Positions 1 through 9,391 of a DNA stretch of 64,000 nt are shown piece by piece. Position 1 is the stretch's first letter, and each line of letters opens with the position of its first letter. The translations under genes were made by a program, and so were the position numbers. This DNA comes from JAJFJD01 sp965228975 (GTDB lineage Bacteria; Pseudomonadota; Alphaproteobacteria; UBA8366), in contig OZ245851.1 of the NCBI GenBank assembly GCA_965228975.1, positions 3,410,001 through 3,474,000 on the forward strand, given 5' to 3'. The notes beneath the pieces were generated by a model, which worked only from the letters and a program-made list of their open reading frames with translations, was not told where the DNA came from and searched no databases.

Positions 1-437
1 TCACCTTGCTCGGCGGCATGTTCGGAAAGTTCGCATGCGGCATGCTGGCGGAACGCGTCGGGACCGCCCGCACGATCGCGATAACCGAAATCGGCACCGG
101 CGCCGGCATACTTCTGATCCTTGCGGCACCCCCGCTCTATGCCTTCTTCCTTCTGCCGTTGCTCGGCGTGTTTCTCAACGGCACGTCGTCGGCGATCTAT
201 GGCTCGGTCGGCGAGCTGATCGACGACGACAAGCATTCGCGCGCCTTCGGGTTGATGTATACGCTCGGCTCGACCTGTGGGCTTATTGCGCCATTGGTCT
301 ATGGATACTTATCCGACGTATTCAGCATCGAGACCACGATGATGGTTCTCTCGATCGTCGTGTTGCTGACGTTGCCGCTATGCCTGATCCTCGGCCCGGC
401 TCTCGCGACGACCGAATCCGCACGGCCGGCGGAGTAG
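1..437 (+). CDS. MFS transporter, C-terminal part (5' truncated by window)
   Basis: The reading frame is open from the first base and ends at TAG 435-437, so the start lies outside the window. The visible ~144 residues are strongly hydrophobic, with about four membrane helices (ILLILAAPPLYAFFLLPLLGVF and later TTMMVLSIVVLLTLPLCLIL-type runs) separated by short loops. The loop GMLAERVGTART and the pattern GSTCGLIAPLVYGYLSDVF (a D-x-x-x loop followed by a helix) are typical of the last helices of major facilitator superfamily carriers. Substrate cannot be told from this part. It converges on the minus-strand oxidoreductase that ends at 446. Confidence 0.8.
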   Translation, partial: TLLGGMFGKFACGMLAERVGTARTIAITEIGTGAGILLILAAPPLYAFFLLPLLGVFLNGTSSAIYGSVGELIDDDKHSRAFGLMYTLGSTCGLIAPLVYGYLSDVFSIETTMMVLSIVVLLTLPLCLILGPALATTESARPAE

Positions 438-445
438 ACGACTTT

Positions 446-1438
446 CTAAGGATGGACCACCACGCGGCCAATATTACGCCGCTCGGTGATTTCGTCGGCC
501 GCGTCGGCGAGGCGCTCCAGCGGAAACCTTTTATGAATATGCGGCGCGATCTTGCCGTCCCGCCACATCTTCACCAACCGCGCGATTTGAGGCCGGACCT
601 GCGGCTCGAAATGTTCCCGCCCGTGATCGGGACCCCATCCCATATAGGTGCCCCAACTGAATCCCATGACGCCGATATTTTTCAGCAGCAGGAGATTGAG
701 GCCGATCTGTGGAATGTCGCCTGCGGCATACCCGATGGTCAGTAGGCGCCCACCGATACCCAGACACCGCAAGGCATCGGGAAATACATCGCCGCCGACC
801 GGATCGAAAACCACGTCTACGCCATGACCGTCGGTCAAATCCCGCGCCGCATCCCGAAAATCCTTCGGCTCTATGGCGGCATCAGCCCCATGCGCCAACG
901 CCGCATCACGCTTGTCCGACGTGCTCGCCACGGCAATCACCCGCGCGCCAAGCGCACTGCCGACATCGACCGCCGCCAACCCAACGCCGCCACCGGCACC
1001 CAACACCAGCAGCGTATGCCCTTCCGATAAGCCGCCACGCCACGTCAGCGAGCACAAGGCCGTGGCATATGAACTCGGCAACGTCGATGCCGCATCCATC
1101 GGCAATCCGTCTCCCAACGCATATACCGTCGCGACGGGATGCACGGCCTGCTCGCCCCACCCGCCGCTATCCAAAAACGCACAGACGCGGTCACCCGGCG
1201 CAAACCCGTCGACATCGGGCGCAACCTCCAGGATCTCGCCAGAGATATCGGTGCCGGGGATGAACGGTAATTCGGGCCGCCGCTGATACTTGCCTTCGAC
1301 CATCAAGATGTTGGCAAATGCGACACCCGCATAGTGAATACCGATGCGGACACAGCCCGGCGCCATCGCCGGTACCGGCACCTCATTGACCCGCAAACCA
1401 GGGACGCCGTCCCATCCCGAACACTGAACCGCCCGCAT
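446..1438 (-). CDS. NADPH:quinone oxidoreductase-like MDR enzyme (copy 2)
   Basis: A 330-residue zinc-less medium-chain dehydrogenase/reductase of the quinone oxidoreductase type. It has an N-terminal GroES-like domain (MRAVQCSGWDG..., FIPGTDISGEI), a Rossmann domain with AGGGVGLAAVDVGSALGARV near residue 150, and a C-terminal tail ending ERRNIGRVVVHP. It lies just downstream of another 330-residue homologue that ends at 1450, so the pair looks like a tandem duplication. The ATG at 1438 matches the usual MRAV start. A GTG at 1453 overlaps the upstream TGA as GTGA and would add five residues (VSAKQ), so translational coupling from that GTG is possible. The in-frame extension further upstream is antisense-like and was left out. 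Confidence 0.85.
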   Translation of the reverse strand: MRAVQCSGWDGVPGLRVNEVPVPAMAPGCVRIGIHYAGVAFANILMVEGKYQRRPELPFIPGTDISGEILEVAPDVDGFAPGDRVCAFLDSGGWGEQAVHPVATVYALGDGLPMDAASTLPSSYATALCSLTWRGGLSEGHTLLVLGAGGGVGLAAVDVGSALGARVIAVASTSDKRDAALAHGADAAIEPKDFRDAARDLTDGHGVDVVFDPVGGDVFPDALRCLGIGGRLLTIGYAAGDIPQIGLNLLLLKNIGVMGFSWGTYMGWGPDHGREHFEPQVRPQIARLVKMWRDGKIAPHIHKRFPLERLADAADEITERRNIGRVVVHP

Positions 1439-1449
1439 TTGCTTTGCGC

Positions 1450-2442
1450 TCACGGTGTCAGAACGACACGGCCGATGGCGCGGCGGCCCCGGACTTCGCG
1501 CATCGCATCGCGAAAATCGGCCAGGTCGAACGCCGCGTGGACCGTCGGATGAATCTTCCCGTCCCGCCACCATGCCAACAGCGTCTGCATCATCTCGGCC
1601 ACCGCATCGGCGTAGTGCTCGCGCCGGTCGACCGGACTCCACCCGACATATTCACCCCAGTTAAAGCCCATGACGCTGATATTCTTGACCAACAAGACAT
1701 TGAAGCCGATCGACGGGATTTCGCCCGCCGCATAGCCGATCGTCACGAGCCGTCCCCCGGGCCGCAGGCAACTGATTGACGGTCGCGACACAGGTCCGCC
1801 GACAGGATCGTAGACCACATCCAACCCGTCGCCGCCGGTGATCTCTTCGACACGCTCGCGGAACCCATCCGTCGGGATCACATGCTCGACGCCGCGATCC
1901 CGCAGGATCGCCTGTTTCTCGTCCCCGTTGGCGACGGCGATGACACGCGCGCCGACGGCGCCTGCGATCTCCACGGCCGCGAGCCCGACGCCCCCGGCCG
2001 CACCGTGAACCAATACGGTTTCGTCCTTGGCCAGGTTAGCGCGCCAGACCAAACCGCCGAACGACGTGGGATAGGAAATGCAAAGGGCGACCGCCGCATC
2101 GAGCGGCAAACCGTCGGGTACCACATGAACGTTGGCCTCGCGGGCAACCATCTGCTCGGCATAACCACCCCAATCGACGGCGGCCAAGACGCGATCCCCC
2201 GGCTTGCAACGGGTAACGCCATCGCCGCATTCGAGGACCGTGCCGGCAACTTCGGTCCCGGGGATGAATGGTAGCGGCGGCTTCCGTTGATACTTACCAG
2301 CGACCACCAATGTCGTGGCGAAGCTAACACCGGCATATTCGATACGGATGCGGACGCCGCCGGGTACAAGATCAGGGACGGGCGCCATGCCCACGGCCAG
2401 CTCGTCATAGTCACACCAGTCTTCGCAGACGACCGCGCGCAT
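1450..2442 (-). CDS. NADPH:quinone oxidoreductase-like MDR enzyme (copy 1)
   Basis: A 330-residue member of the same family as its downstream neighbour. It begins MRAVVCEDWCDYDEL, has the cofactor-binding HGAAGGVGLAAVEIAGAVGA segment near residue 145, and ends GRRAIGRVVLTP. No structural or catalytic zinc ligands are evident, as expected for quinone reductases rather than alcohol dehydrogenases. The start is supported by AGGAGA about 8 bases upstream of the ATG. It is first in a two-gene unit with the gene ending at 446. Some NADPH:quinone reductase homologues in catabolic operons act as enoyl or acryloyl reductases, so the real substrate is open. Confidence 0.87.
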   Translation of the reverse strand: MRAVVCEDWCDYDELAVGMAPVPDLVPGGVRIRIEYAGVSFATTLVVAGKYQRKPPLPFIPGTEVAGTVLECGDGVTRCKPGDRVLAAVDWGGYAEQMVAREANVHVVPDGLPLDAAVALCISYPTSFGGLVWRANLAKDETVLVHGAAGGVGLAAVEIAGAVGARVIAVANGDEKQAILRDRGVEHVIPTDGFRERVEEITGGDGLDVVYDPVGGPVSRPSISCLRPGGRLVTIGYAAGEIPSIGFNVLLVKNISVMGFNWGEYVGWSPVDRREHYADAVAEMMQTLLAWWRDGKIHPTVHAAFDLADFRDAMREVRGRRAIGRVVLTP

Positions 2443-2468
2443 CGCTCTCTCCTAGAATTTTCCGTGAA

Positions 2469-3335
2469 TTAGGCTGGGCGATCGCCCGCAAGCTGTGTCC
2501 GGTGCATGATCCGACGGCTGGAATCGTCGAAGGCTTCCCGCCGATGCATCACGCATCGATTATCCCACATCAACACGTCGCCGACCGACCAATTATGCTC
2601 CCAAACGAATTTTGGCTGCAGAACATGCGCCCAAATCGCATCCAGCAATTCGTCGTTCTCGTCGAGGGACAGACCATCGACATAGCCATTCATCCGCCGG
2701 CCGAGATACAGCGCCTTGCGCCCGGTTTCCGGGTGGGTCCGAACCGCAGGGTGCCGTGGACCGGGCGCGTCACGAATGTCGTCCACGATTTCGTATCCGT
2801 TTCGCCGGTCCCCGGCACTCGTATAGGTCTGATCGTGCTTGATCTTCTTGTTTTCGATCCGGCGTCGCAAAGTGTCGGGAAGCGTTTCGTAGGCAGCATA
2901 CATATTGAGGAAGGATGTGTTGCCACCGGTCGGCGGCACCTCAAGCGCATGCAGGATGCTGGCAGCCGGTGGCATGTCGACGAACGCACTGTCAGTGTGC
3001 CAACTCGCCTCTCCTGCACCCAAATGACCGATCGGTTTGCCGTTTTCCTTAACGTTCGAGATGACATTGATTTCCGGTGGAATTTCGGATCCTACGCTTG
3101 GTCCACCCGCAAGTTTAAGGAGTTTGCTCGGCGGGAATTCCAAGTCACCGAACCCAAGCGTGAAGTCGATCAGGTTCCGGTCGGTCAAGGGCGCACCCCG
3201 AAACAATAGGACGAGATGCTCCAACCAGGCAGCGCGGATCGCTGCCGTCACCGTTGCATCCAACCGTTGACTGAGATCCACACCGCGTATTTCAGCGCCA
3301 AGGGTCTCGCCTAGAGGGACAATTTCGATACTCAT
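2469..3335 (-). CDS. TauD/TfdA family 2-oxoglutarate dioxygenase
   Basis: A 288-residue alpha-ketoglutarate-dependent Fe(II) dioxygenase. The iron-binding facial triad is visible as HTD in EASWHTDSAFVDMPPAAS and the distal His in WDNRCVMHRRE, with the 2OG-binding Arg in RRIMHRTQLAGDRP near the C-terminus. The family opens taurine, 2,4-D and other sulfonate, ether or amine substrates. The start chosen, MSIEIVPLGETLGAEI, fits the usual N-terminus of the family; the longer open frame upstream is not needed. It is divergently placed from a second TauD-like gene at 3516 across about 180 bases that must hold both promoters. The substrate cannot be predicted. Confidence 0.88.
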   Translation of the reverse strand: MSIEIVPLGETLGAEIRGVDLSQRLDATVTAAIRAAWLEHLVLLFRGAPLTDRNLIDFTLGFGDLEFPPSKLLKLAGGPSVGSEIPPEINVISNVKENGKPIGHLGAGEASWHTDSAFVDMPPAASILHALEVPPTGGNTSFLNMYAAYETLPDTLRRRIENKKIKHDQTYTSAGDRRNGYEIVDDIRDAPGPRHPAVRTHPETGRKALYLGRRMNGYVDGLSLDENDELLDAIWAHVLQPKFVWEHNWSVGDVLMWDNRCVMHRREAFDDSSRRIMHRTQLAGDRPA

Positions 3336-3515
3336 GATGAAGCTCACTACATCACGGAATGGCGGATTGCGGCAAGTTAGCCCGCCAGGTCTTGTCAATT
3401 TGACGGAAACCTCGATCTTCCGCACGCTATTGGGACGATCCGCATATGCGCGATCCAATTGGATGGCCGCAATTCCAGCCTCGGCAATCCGTCGGCCAGA
3501 ATAGGGTAGACCTAC

Positions 3516-4421
3516 ATGACCAGCGCTGCCAGCAACGTCGCCACGATCCCACAAGAACGGTACGAAATCGGCGACATATCCGTGTTTCCCCAATCGCCTG
3601 CTATCGGTGCGGAAATCGTCGGAGTCGACATTTCAAAACCGCTGCGCTCCGACGTAGTCATTGCGATCAAGCAGGCATGGCACACGCATCTGGTCTTGCT
3701 GTTCCGAGGCCAAACACTGACCCCGGAGCAGCAAATCTACTTCTCGTCCTATTTCGGCCTGCCGCAAAGCCCGAACCGCACGTCTTTCACACCGATGACC
3801 GAGAAATATCCGGAAATCATCGAGGTGATGAATGTCGGCATGAAGAAAGAGCGGCTCGACCGCAGCCTCGGCAATGCGGAAGCGTTCTGGCACACCGACA
3901 TGTCCTACAAGGAAATTCCACCCGCCGCGAGCGCACTCTACTCATTGGAGATTCCGCCGGAGGGCGGCGACACCTGCGTCTGCAATATGTATATGGCCTA
4001 TGACGACCTATCGCCGGAATTACGCGCAATGGCGGAAGGCCGGACCGCGGTCCACGACGCCAGCCGCAACAGCGCCGGCAAGCTCCGGCCCGGTTTCACC
4101 GATGAGAAAGACCCGCGAAAAACGCCCGGCCCACACCACCCGCTGATCCGTATGCACCCGGAGACAGGACGGAAGGCGCTGTTCCTCGGCCGCCGTCCCT
4201 ACAGCTATATCCCCGGTCTTTCCGTCGACGAGAGCGAAGCGCTGCTCGACCGATTGTGGGCTCATGCCGCGCAGGAGAAATACGCTTGGTGTCATTCCTG
4301 GAAGGTGGGCGACCTGCTGTTGTGGGACAACCGTTGTGCCATGCACCGGCGCGACCCCTTCGATGCATCGCAACGGCGGGTCCTCCATCGCACGCAGATT
4401 GCCGGCGACCGGCCATACTAG
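3516..4421 (+). CDS. TauD/TfdA family 2-oxoglutarate dioxygenase
   Basis: A 301-residue dioxygenase homologous to the divergent gene at 2469-3335. It has HTD in FWHTDMSYKEIPPAAS, the distal His in LLWDNRCAMHRRDPF and the 2OG-binding Arg in RRVLHRTQIAGDRPY, so the catalytic set is complete. The ATG at 3516 gives a 25-30 residue extension before SPAIGAEIVGVDISKPL, where the family core begins, so a downstream start is possible. The two divergent copies share the middle and end motifs closely and may act on related substrates or on successive steps. Confidence 0.88.
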   Translation: MTSAASNVATIPQERYEIGDISVFPQSPAIGAEIVGVDISKPLRSDVVIAIKQAWHTHLVLLFRGQTLTPEQQIYFSSYFGLPQSPNRTSFTPMTEKYPEIIEVMNVGMKKERLDRSLGNAEAFWHTDMSYKEIPPAASALYSLEIPPEGGDTCVCNMYMAYDDLSPELRAMAEGRTAVHDASRNSAGKLRPGFTDEKDPRKTPGPHHPLIRMHPETGRKALFLGRRPYSYIPGLSVDESEALLDRLWAHAAQEKYAWCHSWKVGDLLLWDNRCAMHRRDPFDASQRRVLHRTQIAGDRPY

Positions 4422-4450
4422 CCGTCGACTCGCCGCACAATTTCCAACGT

Positions 4451-5224
4451 TTATTCGTGTATGTAGATCGATTGCCCAGTGTCGAGGATGACATAGGATC
4501 GGTTCCGAGATTCAAAAAACTCATGCCAGCCCCGCGCGGCGCCGGGAAACAAGGGCGATCCGAAGTCGTCGTTCACGATTACGGCGCCGGGCACAAGCCT
4601 CGGGTAGAAGTACTCGAGACTCGCCTTGGTCGGCGCATAGAGATCGACATCGATGTGCACGAACGCCCAATTTGATTGCGGCAAACGCGAAAACGCGTCC
4701 GGTATCCAGCCTTTATGAATTTGAATTTGAGCAAATTCCGACAATACATTGCGGACATGGGCGATCGATGTCGCGAAGTGTCCCGCCTGATGGCTATAGA
4801 CATATTCGCGCTGACCGAAGGCCTGATCGTTCACCCCTAACGCATCGGCCTCCGTCGGTGGGCTTAACCCTTCAAAACTGTCGATGGCATGCAGCCCGGC
4901 ACCTCGGTAACCGGCGGCGTGTTGGCGGGCAATCCGTGCCATCAATAGCGTTGAGAATCCCTGAAAGACCCCGCATTCGGCACGCTGTCCGTCCAAGGGC
5001 AAGGTGTGCTCGAAGTACCGGGCCAATGTGATCGCGCGCTGCGCCCTGCGAAAAATCTTCCACGAACCCACGGCTGTTTTGGAGGTTTCGAGACAGTCCA
5101 TGTACAGCGGCAAGAAATCGACCCCCGCGACCTGAGCGCCGCGAAAGAGCACCTCCATATTCTCAGCGATCGGAGCGTTCCGATGGACATGGTTATAGAA
5201 CTCAAGCTCGCCATACGGATTCAT
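4451..5224 (-). CDS. TylF/macrocin O-methyltransferase-like class I methyltransferase
   Basis: A 257-residue protein with the features of the TylF family of SAM- and metal-dependent O-methyltransferases: the SAM-binding segment RAECGVFQGFSTLLMARIA, an acidic loop AIDSFEGLSPP, the metal-site motif HIDVDLYAPTKASLEYFYPR and NDDFGSP near the end. Such enzymes methylate sugar hydroxyls in macrolides and polysaccharides. The gene stands alone on the minus strand and is divergent from the MmgE/PrpD gene at 5436. The 211 bases between them are AT-rich and probably carry both promoters. The acceptor is unknown. Confidence 0.8.
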   Translation of the reverse strand: MNPYGELEFYNHVHRNAPIAENMEVLFRGAQVAGVDFLPLYMDCLETSKTAVGSWKIFRRAQRAITLARYFEHTLPLDGQRAECGVFQGFSTLLMARIARQHAAGYRGAGLHAIDSFEGLSPPTEADALGVNDQAFGQREYVYSHQAGHFATSIAHVRNVLSEFAQIQIHKGWIPDAFSRLPQSNWAFVHIDVDLYAPTKASLEYFYPRLVPGAVIVNDDFGSPLFPGAARGWHEFFESRNRSYVILDTGQSIYIHE

Positions 5225-5435
5225 GCTTGATCGGGTATCTCTCTAGGACAACCGCCGACTATCTTCAATTCACCCTACCACTTTTAATTGGAAGTCCTAT
5301 GAAATTAATTCAACGCAAGGGTCCTTTTAGGCAAAGCATCGAAGGCGCCACGTCCTTGAAATTTTGCGATGTCAGCCCATCGGATATAGAAATGAATATT
5401 CGGCCATTGTTGCCCAGACGATGAGGAGACCACAG

Positions 5436-6821
5436 ATGAGCGTCACGCAGGAACTCGCCAAGCGAATCTTGGCCTTTCGCTATGAGGATATTCCGGAAGA
5501 CGCTCTTTTCTGGGCAAAACAGGCGATAACCGACACCATCGGCGTCACTTTTGCCGGCGCGCCCGAGCCGACGACGCAGATTCCCGCCGCGGTACCCGGC
5601 ATCGCCGAACAGGATGGTCCGTGCCTAATCTTTGGCGGCAGCAAGCGTGGATCGGCACTCGACGCGATCCTGATCAATGGCACGGCGTCGCATGCTCTCG
5701 ACTACGACGATGTCAGCCCCGTCATGGGCGGGCACCCGTCGGTCATGCTCGTGCCGCCGATCGTCGCCCTCGGGGAGCAATTCGGCAGGACCGGGCGCGA
5801 CGCCCTCGCCGCCTACGTCATCGGCTACGAAACCGAATGCAAGGTCGGACGCGGCGTTAATTTCACCCATTACGAAAAGGGCTGGCATCCGACGGCGACT
5901 CTCGGGATCTTCGGCACTGTCGCAGCAGCCTCAAGAATGTTGGGCCTCGACGAAGAACAGACGAGCAGGGCCTTGGCAATCGCCGTATCCCTCGCCTCCG
6001 GCGTTAAGGCGAATTTCGGCACGATGACCAAGCCGCTCCATGTCGGTCAGAATACGCGCAACGGTGTGTTCGCCGCTTTTCTCGCTCAAGGCGGGTTTAC
6101 GTCGGACGTTCACGCGTTCGAAGACAAGCAGGGTTTCTTCGAGGTGTTCAATGGTCCGGGGACGTATGACGCCGACAAAATTTTCGAGAATTGGTGCGAT
6201 CCGCTCGAAGTTCTCGAACCGGGACTCGGCATCAAACAGTTTCCCTGCTGCGGCAGCACCCACATGGCGATCACCATGATGCTGAAATTGGTGGAAAAGC
6301 ACGGACTGACGCCCGAGAACGTGAAACATATTCAGATCTACAGCCATGCCCAGCGGCTGCCGCATACCAACAACCCGACTGTCTCGAGCCCGCTGGAGGC
6401 CAAATTCAGCGTGCAATATTGCGTGTCGCGGGCCTTGATGCACGGCAAAGTCATTCTCGATCACTTCGAGGGCGATGCCTGGGCCGACAAGCAAGCCCAG
6501 GAACTTCTGGGACTCTGCGACGTCGCCCCGCACCCGACCATGACCGATAAGCCGTGGTGCTCGGAAGTCATCGTTACCACCCGCGACGGCACGGAATTGT
6601 CGGAGAAAACCGAGTATCTGATGGGCCGAGGACGGCCAAACCCGATGTCCGACGAGGAAATGCGCGTCAAATTCACCGACTGTGCATCCCGCGTGCTTCC
6701 GGCGGATCAAATCGCGCCCTTGTTCGAAATGCTCGGCAATTTCGAGAAGATCGAGAATTTGAGAGATTTGACCGCTCTCTGCGAGGCGCCGTCTACGCAA
6801 TCGACACAAGCAGCCGAGTAA
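5436..6821 (+). CDS. MmgE/PrpD family protein
   Basis: A 461-residue MmgE/PrpD-family protein (2-methylcitrate dehydratase, cis-aconitate decarboxylase and iminodisuccinate epimerase belong here). Family hallmarks are the early DTIGVTFAGAPEP, NGTASHALDYDDVSPVMGGHPSV, the alpha-helical KGWHPTATLGIFG and KQFPCCGSTHMAI. The ATG at 5436 has AGGAGA about 8 bases upstream; the open frame that begins at 5364 is not needed. A second family member lies at 62297-63691 and is not a recent copy. No PrpB or PrpC neighbour is present, so a role in propionate catabolism is not supported by context. Confidence 0.88.
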   Translation: MSVTQELAKRILAFRYEDIPEDALFWAKQAITDTIGVTFAGAPEPTTQIPAAVPGIAEQDGPCLIFGGSKRGSALDAILINGTASHALDYDDVSPVMGGHPSVMLVPPIVALGEQFGRTGRDALAAYVIGYETECKVGRGVNFTHYEKGWHPTATLGIFGTVAAASRMLGLDEEQTSRALAIAVSLASGVKANFGTMTKPLHVGQNTRNGVFAAFLAQGGFTSDVHAFEDKQGFFEVFNGPGTYDADKIFENWCDPLEVLEPGLGIKQFPCCGSTHMAITMMLKLVEKHGLTPENVKHIQIYSHAQRLPHTNNPTVSSPLEAKFSVQYCVSRALMHGKVILDHFEGDAWADKQAQELLGLCDVAPHPTMTDKPWCSEVIVTTRDGTELSEKTEYLMGRGRPNPMSDEEMRVKFTDCASRVLPADQIAPLFEMLGNFEKIENLRDLTALCEAPSTQSTQAAE

Positions 6822-6951
6822 GATTGCGAAAACGGGGAACCGGTGGAACGGTCCCCTCGCATCGGAGAGCATTAAAATCCGCGCCGACAATGCCTATATA
6901 TAGGCGGTCGGGGGTGCGTCTTGCGCCCATAAGGAGTGGATTTGACCATCG

Positions 6952-7944
6952 ATGAACGCCTTGCTTACCAGCATTCGCGAAAAATTACCGTCGCTTAACC
7001 GGCGAAATCCTGATGAACCGAACACGATAGGCCGACGCATCGGCACCGGCGTTGGGATTTTATTCATCGCGGCGCTGCTCTATTACCCCATCGGCATGTT
7101 GGTGACGCACAATATCAACGACAATGTGCAATACACCGTGCCGGAGGGCGATCAACTGCCGAATGGCAGCCGCGCAATCGCCGTTGCGATCAAGCTGATC
7201 GAGCGGGAAACGCAGCAGTCGACATGGACGGCGAACAAGCCGTTCGTGTTCCCGTCCTCCATGCTGGACAATATGCCGAACTTCCAGGTCGGGCAGATTT
7301 ACGCCGTGTCGCGTTTCGCCATCGAGATGACCGACGTGCTGGGCCGCACCCGAGGGTCGAGCCAAGTCGACGAAGATCTCGATAAGGCTTCGGGCCTCTT
7401 GAAATATGACGGAACGATCTGGCATTGGGACCCTTCCACGTCGCTTCTACCGACGGCGAGCGCGGAGAAGCAGTACCGCGCCGCGATGAAGAGTCTGCAG
7501 CGGTACAACGAACGCCTGAACGACGGTTCCGCCGTATTCGACCGCCGGGCGGACAACCTAATCGCTTTTCTGGAACGCGTGAGCCTTGACCTCGGCAGCG
7601 TGTCGGCAACGCTCGATAAACGGACCATCGAATCCAATCTCGGCTGGTTCGATACCAATGCCGACGACATCTTCTATTCAACGAAAGGTCGGCTGTACGG
7701 CTATTACATGATCCTCCGAGAGCTGGGCGTGGACTTCCAGTCGGTGATTGCGGAAAAGAATGTCGAGAATGTGTGGCAACAGATGCTCGACAGTCTGCGC
7801 ACAGCCGCCGAGATGGACCCACTGATCATTTCCAACGGCGCCAATGATGGGATGTTCGCCCCCAGTCATCTGGCGGTACAGGGTTTCTATCTCCTGCGGG
7901 CCCGCACCCAATTGAAGGAAGTGAGCAACATTCTGCTAAAATAG
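6952..7944 (+). CDS. DUF2333 family membrane-anchored protein
   Basis: A 330-residue protein of the DUF2333 family, recognised from the arrangement of an N-terminal transmembrane helix (about residues 29-50, TGVGILFIAALLYYPIGMLV), then the conserved ANKPFVFPSSMLDNMPNF, TDVLGRTRGSSQVDEDL, WDPSTSLLPTASAEKQYR and FDRRADNLIAFLERVSLDLG segments. The bulk should be periplasmic. The function of the family is not known. The ATG is preceded by AAGGAG at 6930-6935, about 16 bases away, and the gene is 34 bases upstream of the DUF4392 gene with which it may be co-transcribed. Confidence 0.85.
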   Translation: MNALLTSIREKLPSLNRRNPDEPNTIGRRIGTGVGILFIAALLYYPIGMLVTHNINDNVQYTVPEGDQLPNGSRAIAVAIKLIERETQQSTWTANKPFVFPSSMLDNMPNFQVGQIYAVSRFAIEMTDVLGRTRGSSQVDEDLDKASGLLKYDGTIWHWDPSTSLLPTASAEKQYRAAMKSLQRYNERLNDGSAVFDRRADNLIAFLERVSLDLGSVSATLDKRTIESNLGWFDTNADDIFYSTKGRLYGYYMILRELGVDFQSVIAEKNVENVWQQMLDSLRTAAEMDPLIISNGANDGMFAPSHLAVQGFYLLRARTQLKEVSNILLK

Positions 7945-7978
7945 GGGTTTCTGCCACAAGCAACGTCGTGGATCCCCT

Positions 7979-8932
7979 ATGCTCATCGCCTGCGAGAATA
8001 TCGACCGCCTTCAATGCCTGGAGATACAAGGCCGCGGCCTGCCACGCGGCGTGAAGTGGCGGCTTTACGAAGCGGCCCGTGCGACCAGCGACAAACCCCT
8101 GGTGATGGCCGCCGCGGAAATGCTGGACCGGCCGTCCTGCCGTATCGGGATCGTGAGCGGCGCCGCCGTCCCCGACCATATGCCGAACGGCGAGAATGAC
8201 GGCCCTTTCGGCACGGTGGTGCTGGCCGAAGCGCTGACCAAAATCGGCCATACGGTAACGGTCCACACCGATCCGCCCGCAGCCGAACCGTTCCGCATCC
8301 TGTTGGACCGGCGATCAGTCGACGTTCCCGTCAAAGAATTGGCGCTTAACGACAAGAACCAGCAGAGCGATATCGCCCGCTCCCTCGACCTAGCCATCGC
8401 GATTGAACGCCTCGGCGGCAACATCCATGGAATCACCTATGGAGCCACCGGGATATCCCGAGAGTCCTTCCGCTGCAATGTCGATCATCTGTTCACCGAG
8501 ATGACAAAAGCCGGGAAACCGACATTGTCAATCGGCGATGGCGGCAACGAAATCGGATTTGGGAAAGTCCACGGCGTGTTGGTCGAAACGATGCCCGACC
8601 TCAACAAGGCAGACATCACGCCCTGCGGCGGCGGGATCGTATCGGCAGTACCGACCGATGTTCTGGTTATCGCAACCTCATCGAATCTTGGCGCATACGG
8701 CGTCTGCGCCGCGCTGGCAGTACAACGCAGCGACGCCGCGCTCTGCCATACGCCGGAAGAGGAAATCGCACTCGAACATGTGGGGGTGGGATTGGGATTG
8801 ACCGACGGCGGCACAGGGAAGCGGATCGCCGCCGTCGACGGCATTCCGGTTCAGGATAACGCCGCCGTGGTCACATTGATGCAGGCACTTGTGGCCCGCG
8901 CTTTGGAGGGAGAGATCGAGAGGGGATTTTAG
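7979..8932 (+). CDS. DUF4392 / D-glutamate cyclase-like protein
   Basis: A 317-residue protein matching the C-terminal-like domain of D-glutamate cyclase (DUF4392). The best signature is the loop LSIGDGGNEIGFGKVHGVL near residue 180; SGAAVPDHMPNGENDGPFGT and GISRESFRCNVDHLF are also typical. In mammals the enzyme makes 5-oxo-D-proline from D-glutamate; the bacterial role is not well defined. This copy lacks the DUF1445 (lyase-like) domain that accompanies it in some bacteria. The start is uncertain because no clear ribosome-binding site precedes the ATG at 7979. It converges on the thioesterase gene. Confidence 0.78.
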   Translation: MLIACENIDRLQCLEIQGRGLPRGVKWRLYEAARATSDKPLVMAAAEMLDRPSCRIGIVSGAAVPDHMPNGENDGPFGTVVLAEALTKIGHTVTVHTDPPAAEPFRILLDRRSVDVPVKELALNDKNQQSDIARSLDLAIAIERLGGNIHGITYGATGISRESFRCNVDHLFTEMTKAGKPTLSIGDGGNEIGFGKVHGVLVETMPDLNKADITPCGGGIVSAVPTDVLVIATSSNLGAYGVCAALAVQRSDAALCHTPEEEIALEHVGVGLGLTDGGTGKRIAAVDGIPVQDNAAVVTLMQALVARALEGEIERGF

Positions 8933-8967
8933 CAGGATGGAAGAGTAACGACCGCAACGAAAGGTGA

Positions 8968-9387
8968 CTATTTCGGCGCGGCAACCGCATAAACGGCGCG
9001 GCCGCTGGCCAACAGTTTTCCGTTGGAGTCATGCACCGATGTCTCGGCGACCGAAAACATCTTGCCGAGTTTCACCACCCGGCCACGGGCATGCATATCG
9101 CCCGGCATCGCCGCGCGGTGATAGTCGACGCGCATATCAACGGTCGGATAGGGCCGTCCGAGTTTGGCGGCAAGCGCGAAGTCACCGACCACGTCGATCA
9201 CAGTCGCGAGAATACCGCCATGGGCGTAGCCGACCTCCACGTTGACCACGAACTCATCGCGCCACGGAATACGAACATCAATCCCGTCCTCGTCGGCACC
9301 CGTGACTTCCAGACCGAGCCATTGATGGAAGGGTGCCTTGGTAATACGGGCGTGGAGTTCTTCACGGGTCATTTTATTTGCAGGCAT
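8968..9387 (-). CDS. PaaI-like hotdog-fold thioesterase
   Basis: A 139-residue hotdog-fold protein. The acyl-CoA thioesterase motif is present as GYAHGGILATVIDVVGDFAL (HGG followed by Asp), with the strand TVDMRVDYHRAAMPGD after it. The start MPANKMTREELHARI lies 4 bases after the stop of the acyl-CoA synthetase gene upstream (9392-10897), so this is the last gene of a three-gene unit: MDR reductase, synthetase, thioesterase. It probably releases or proofreads CoA esters made by that pathway. Longer in-frame starts lie inside the synthetase gene and were rejected. Confidence 0.85.
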   Translation of the reverse strand: MPANKMTREELHARITKAPFHQWLGLEVTGADEDGIDVRIPWRDEFVVNVEVGYAHGGILATVIDVVGDFALAAKLGRPYPTVDMRVDYHRAAMPGDMHARGRVVKLGKMFSVAETSVHDSNGKLLASGRAVYAVAAPK

Positions 9388-9391
9388 TGGG

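Noticed and set aside
5227..5424. 65-codon plus-strand frame in the gap before MmgE/PrpD
   Set aside because: No supporting ribosome-binding site or family; likely a chance frame in AT-rich promoter DNA.
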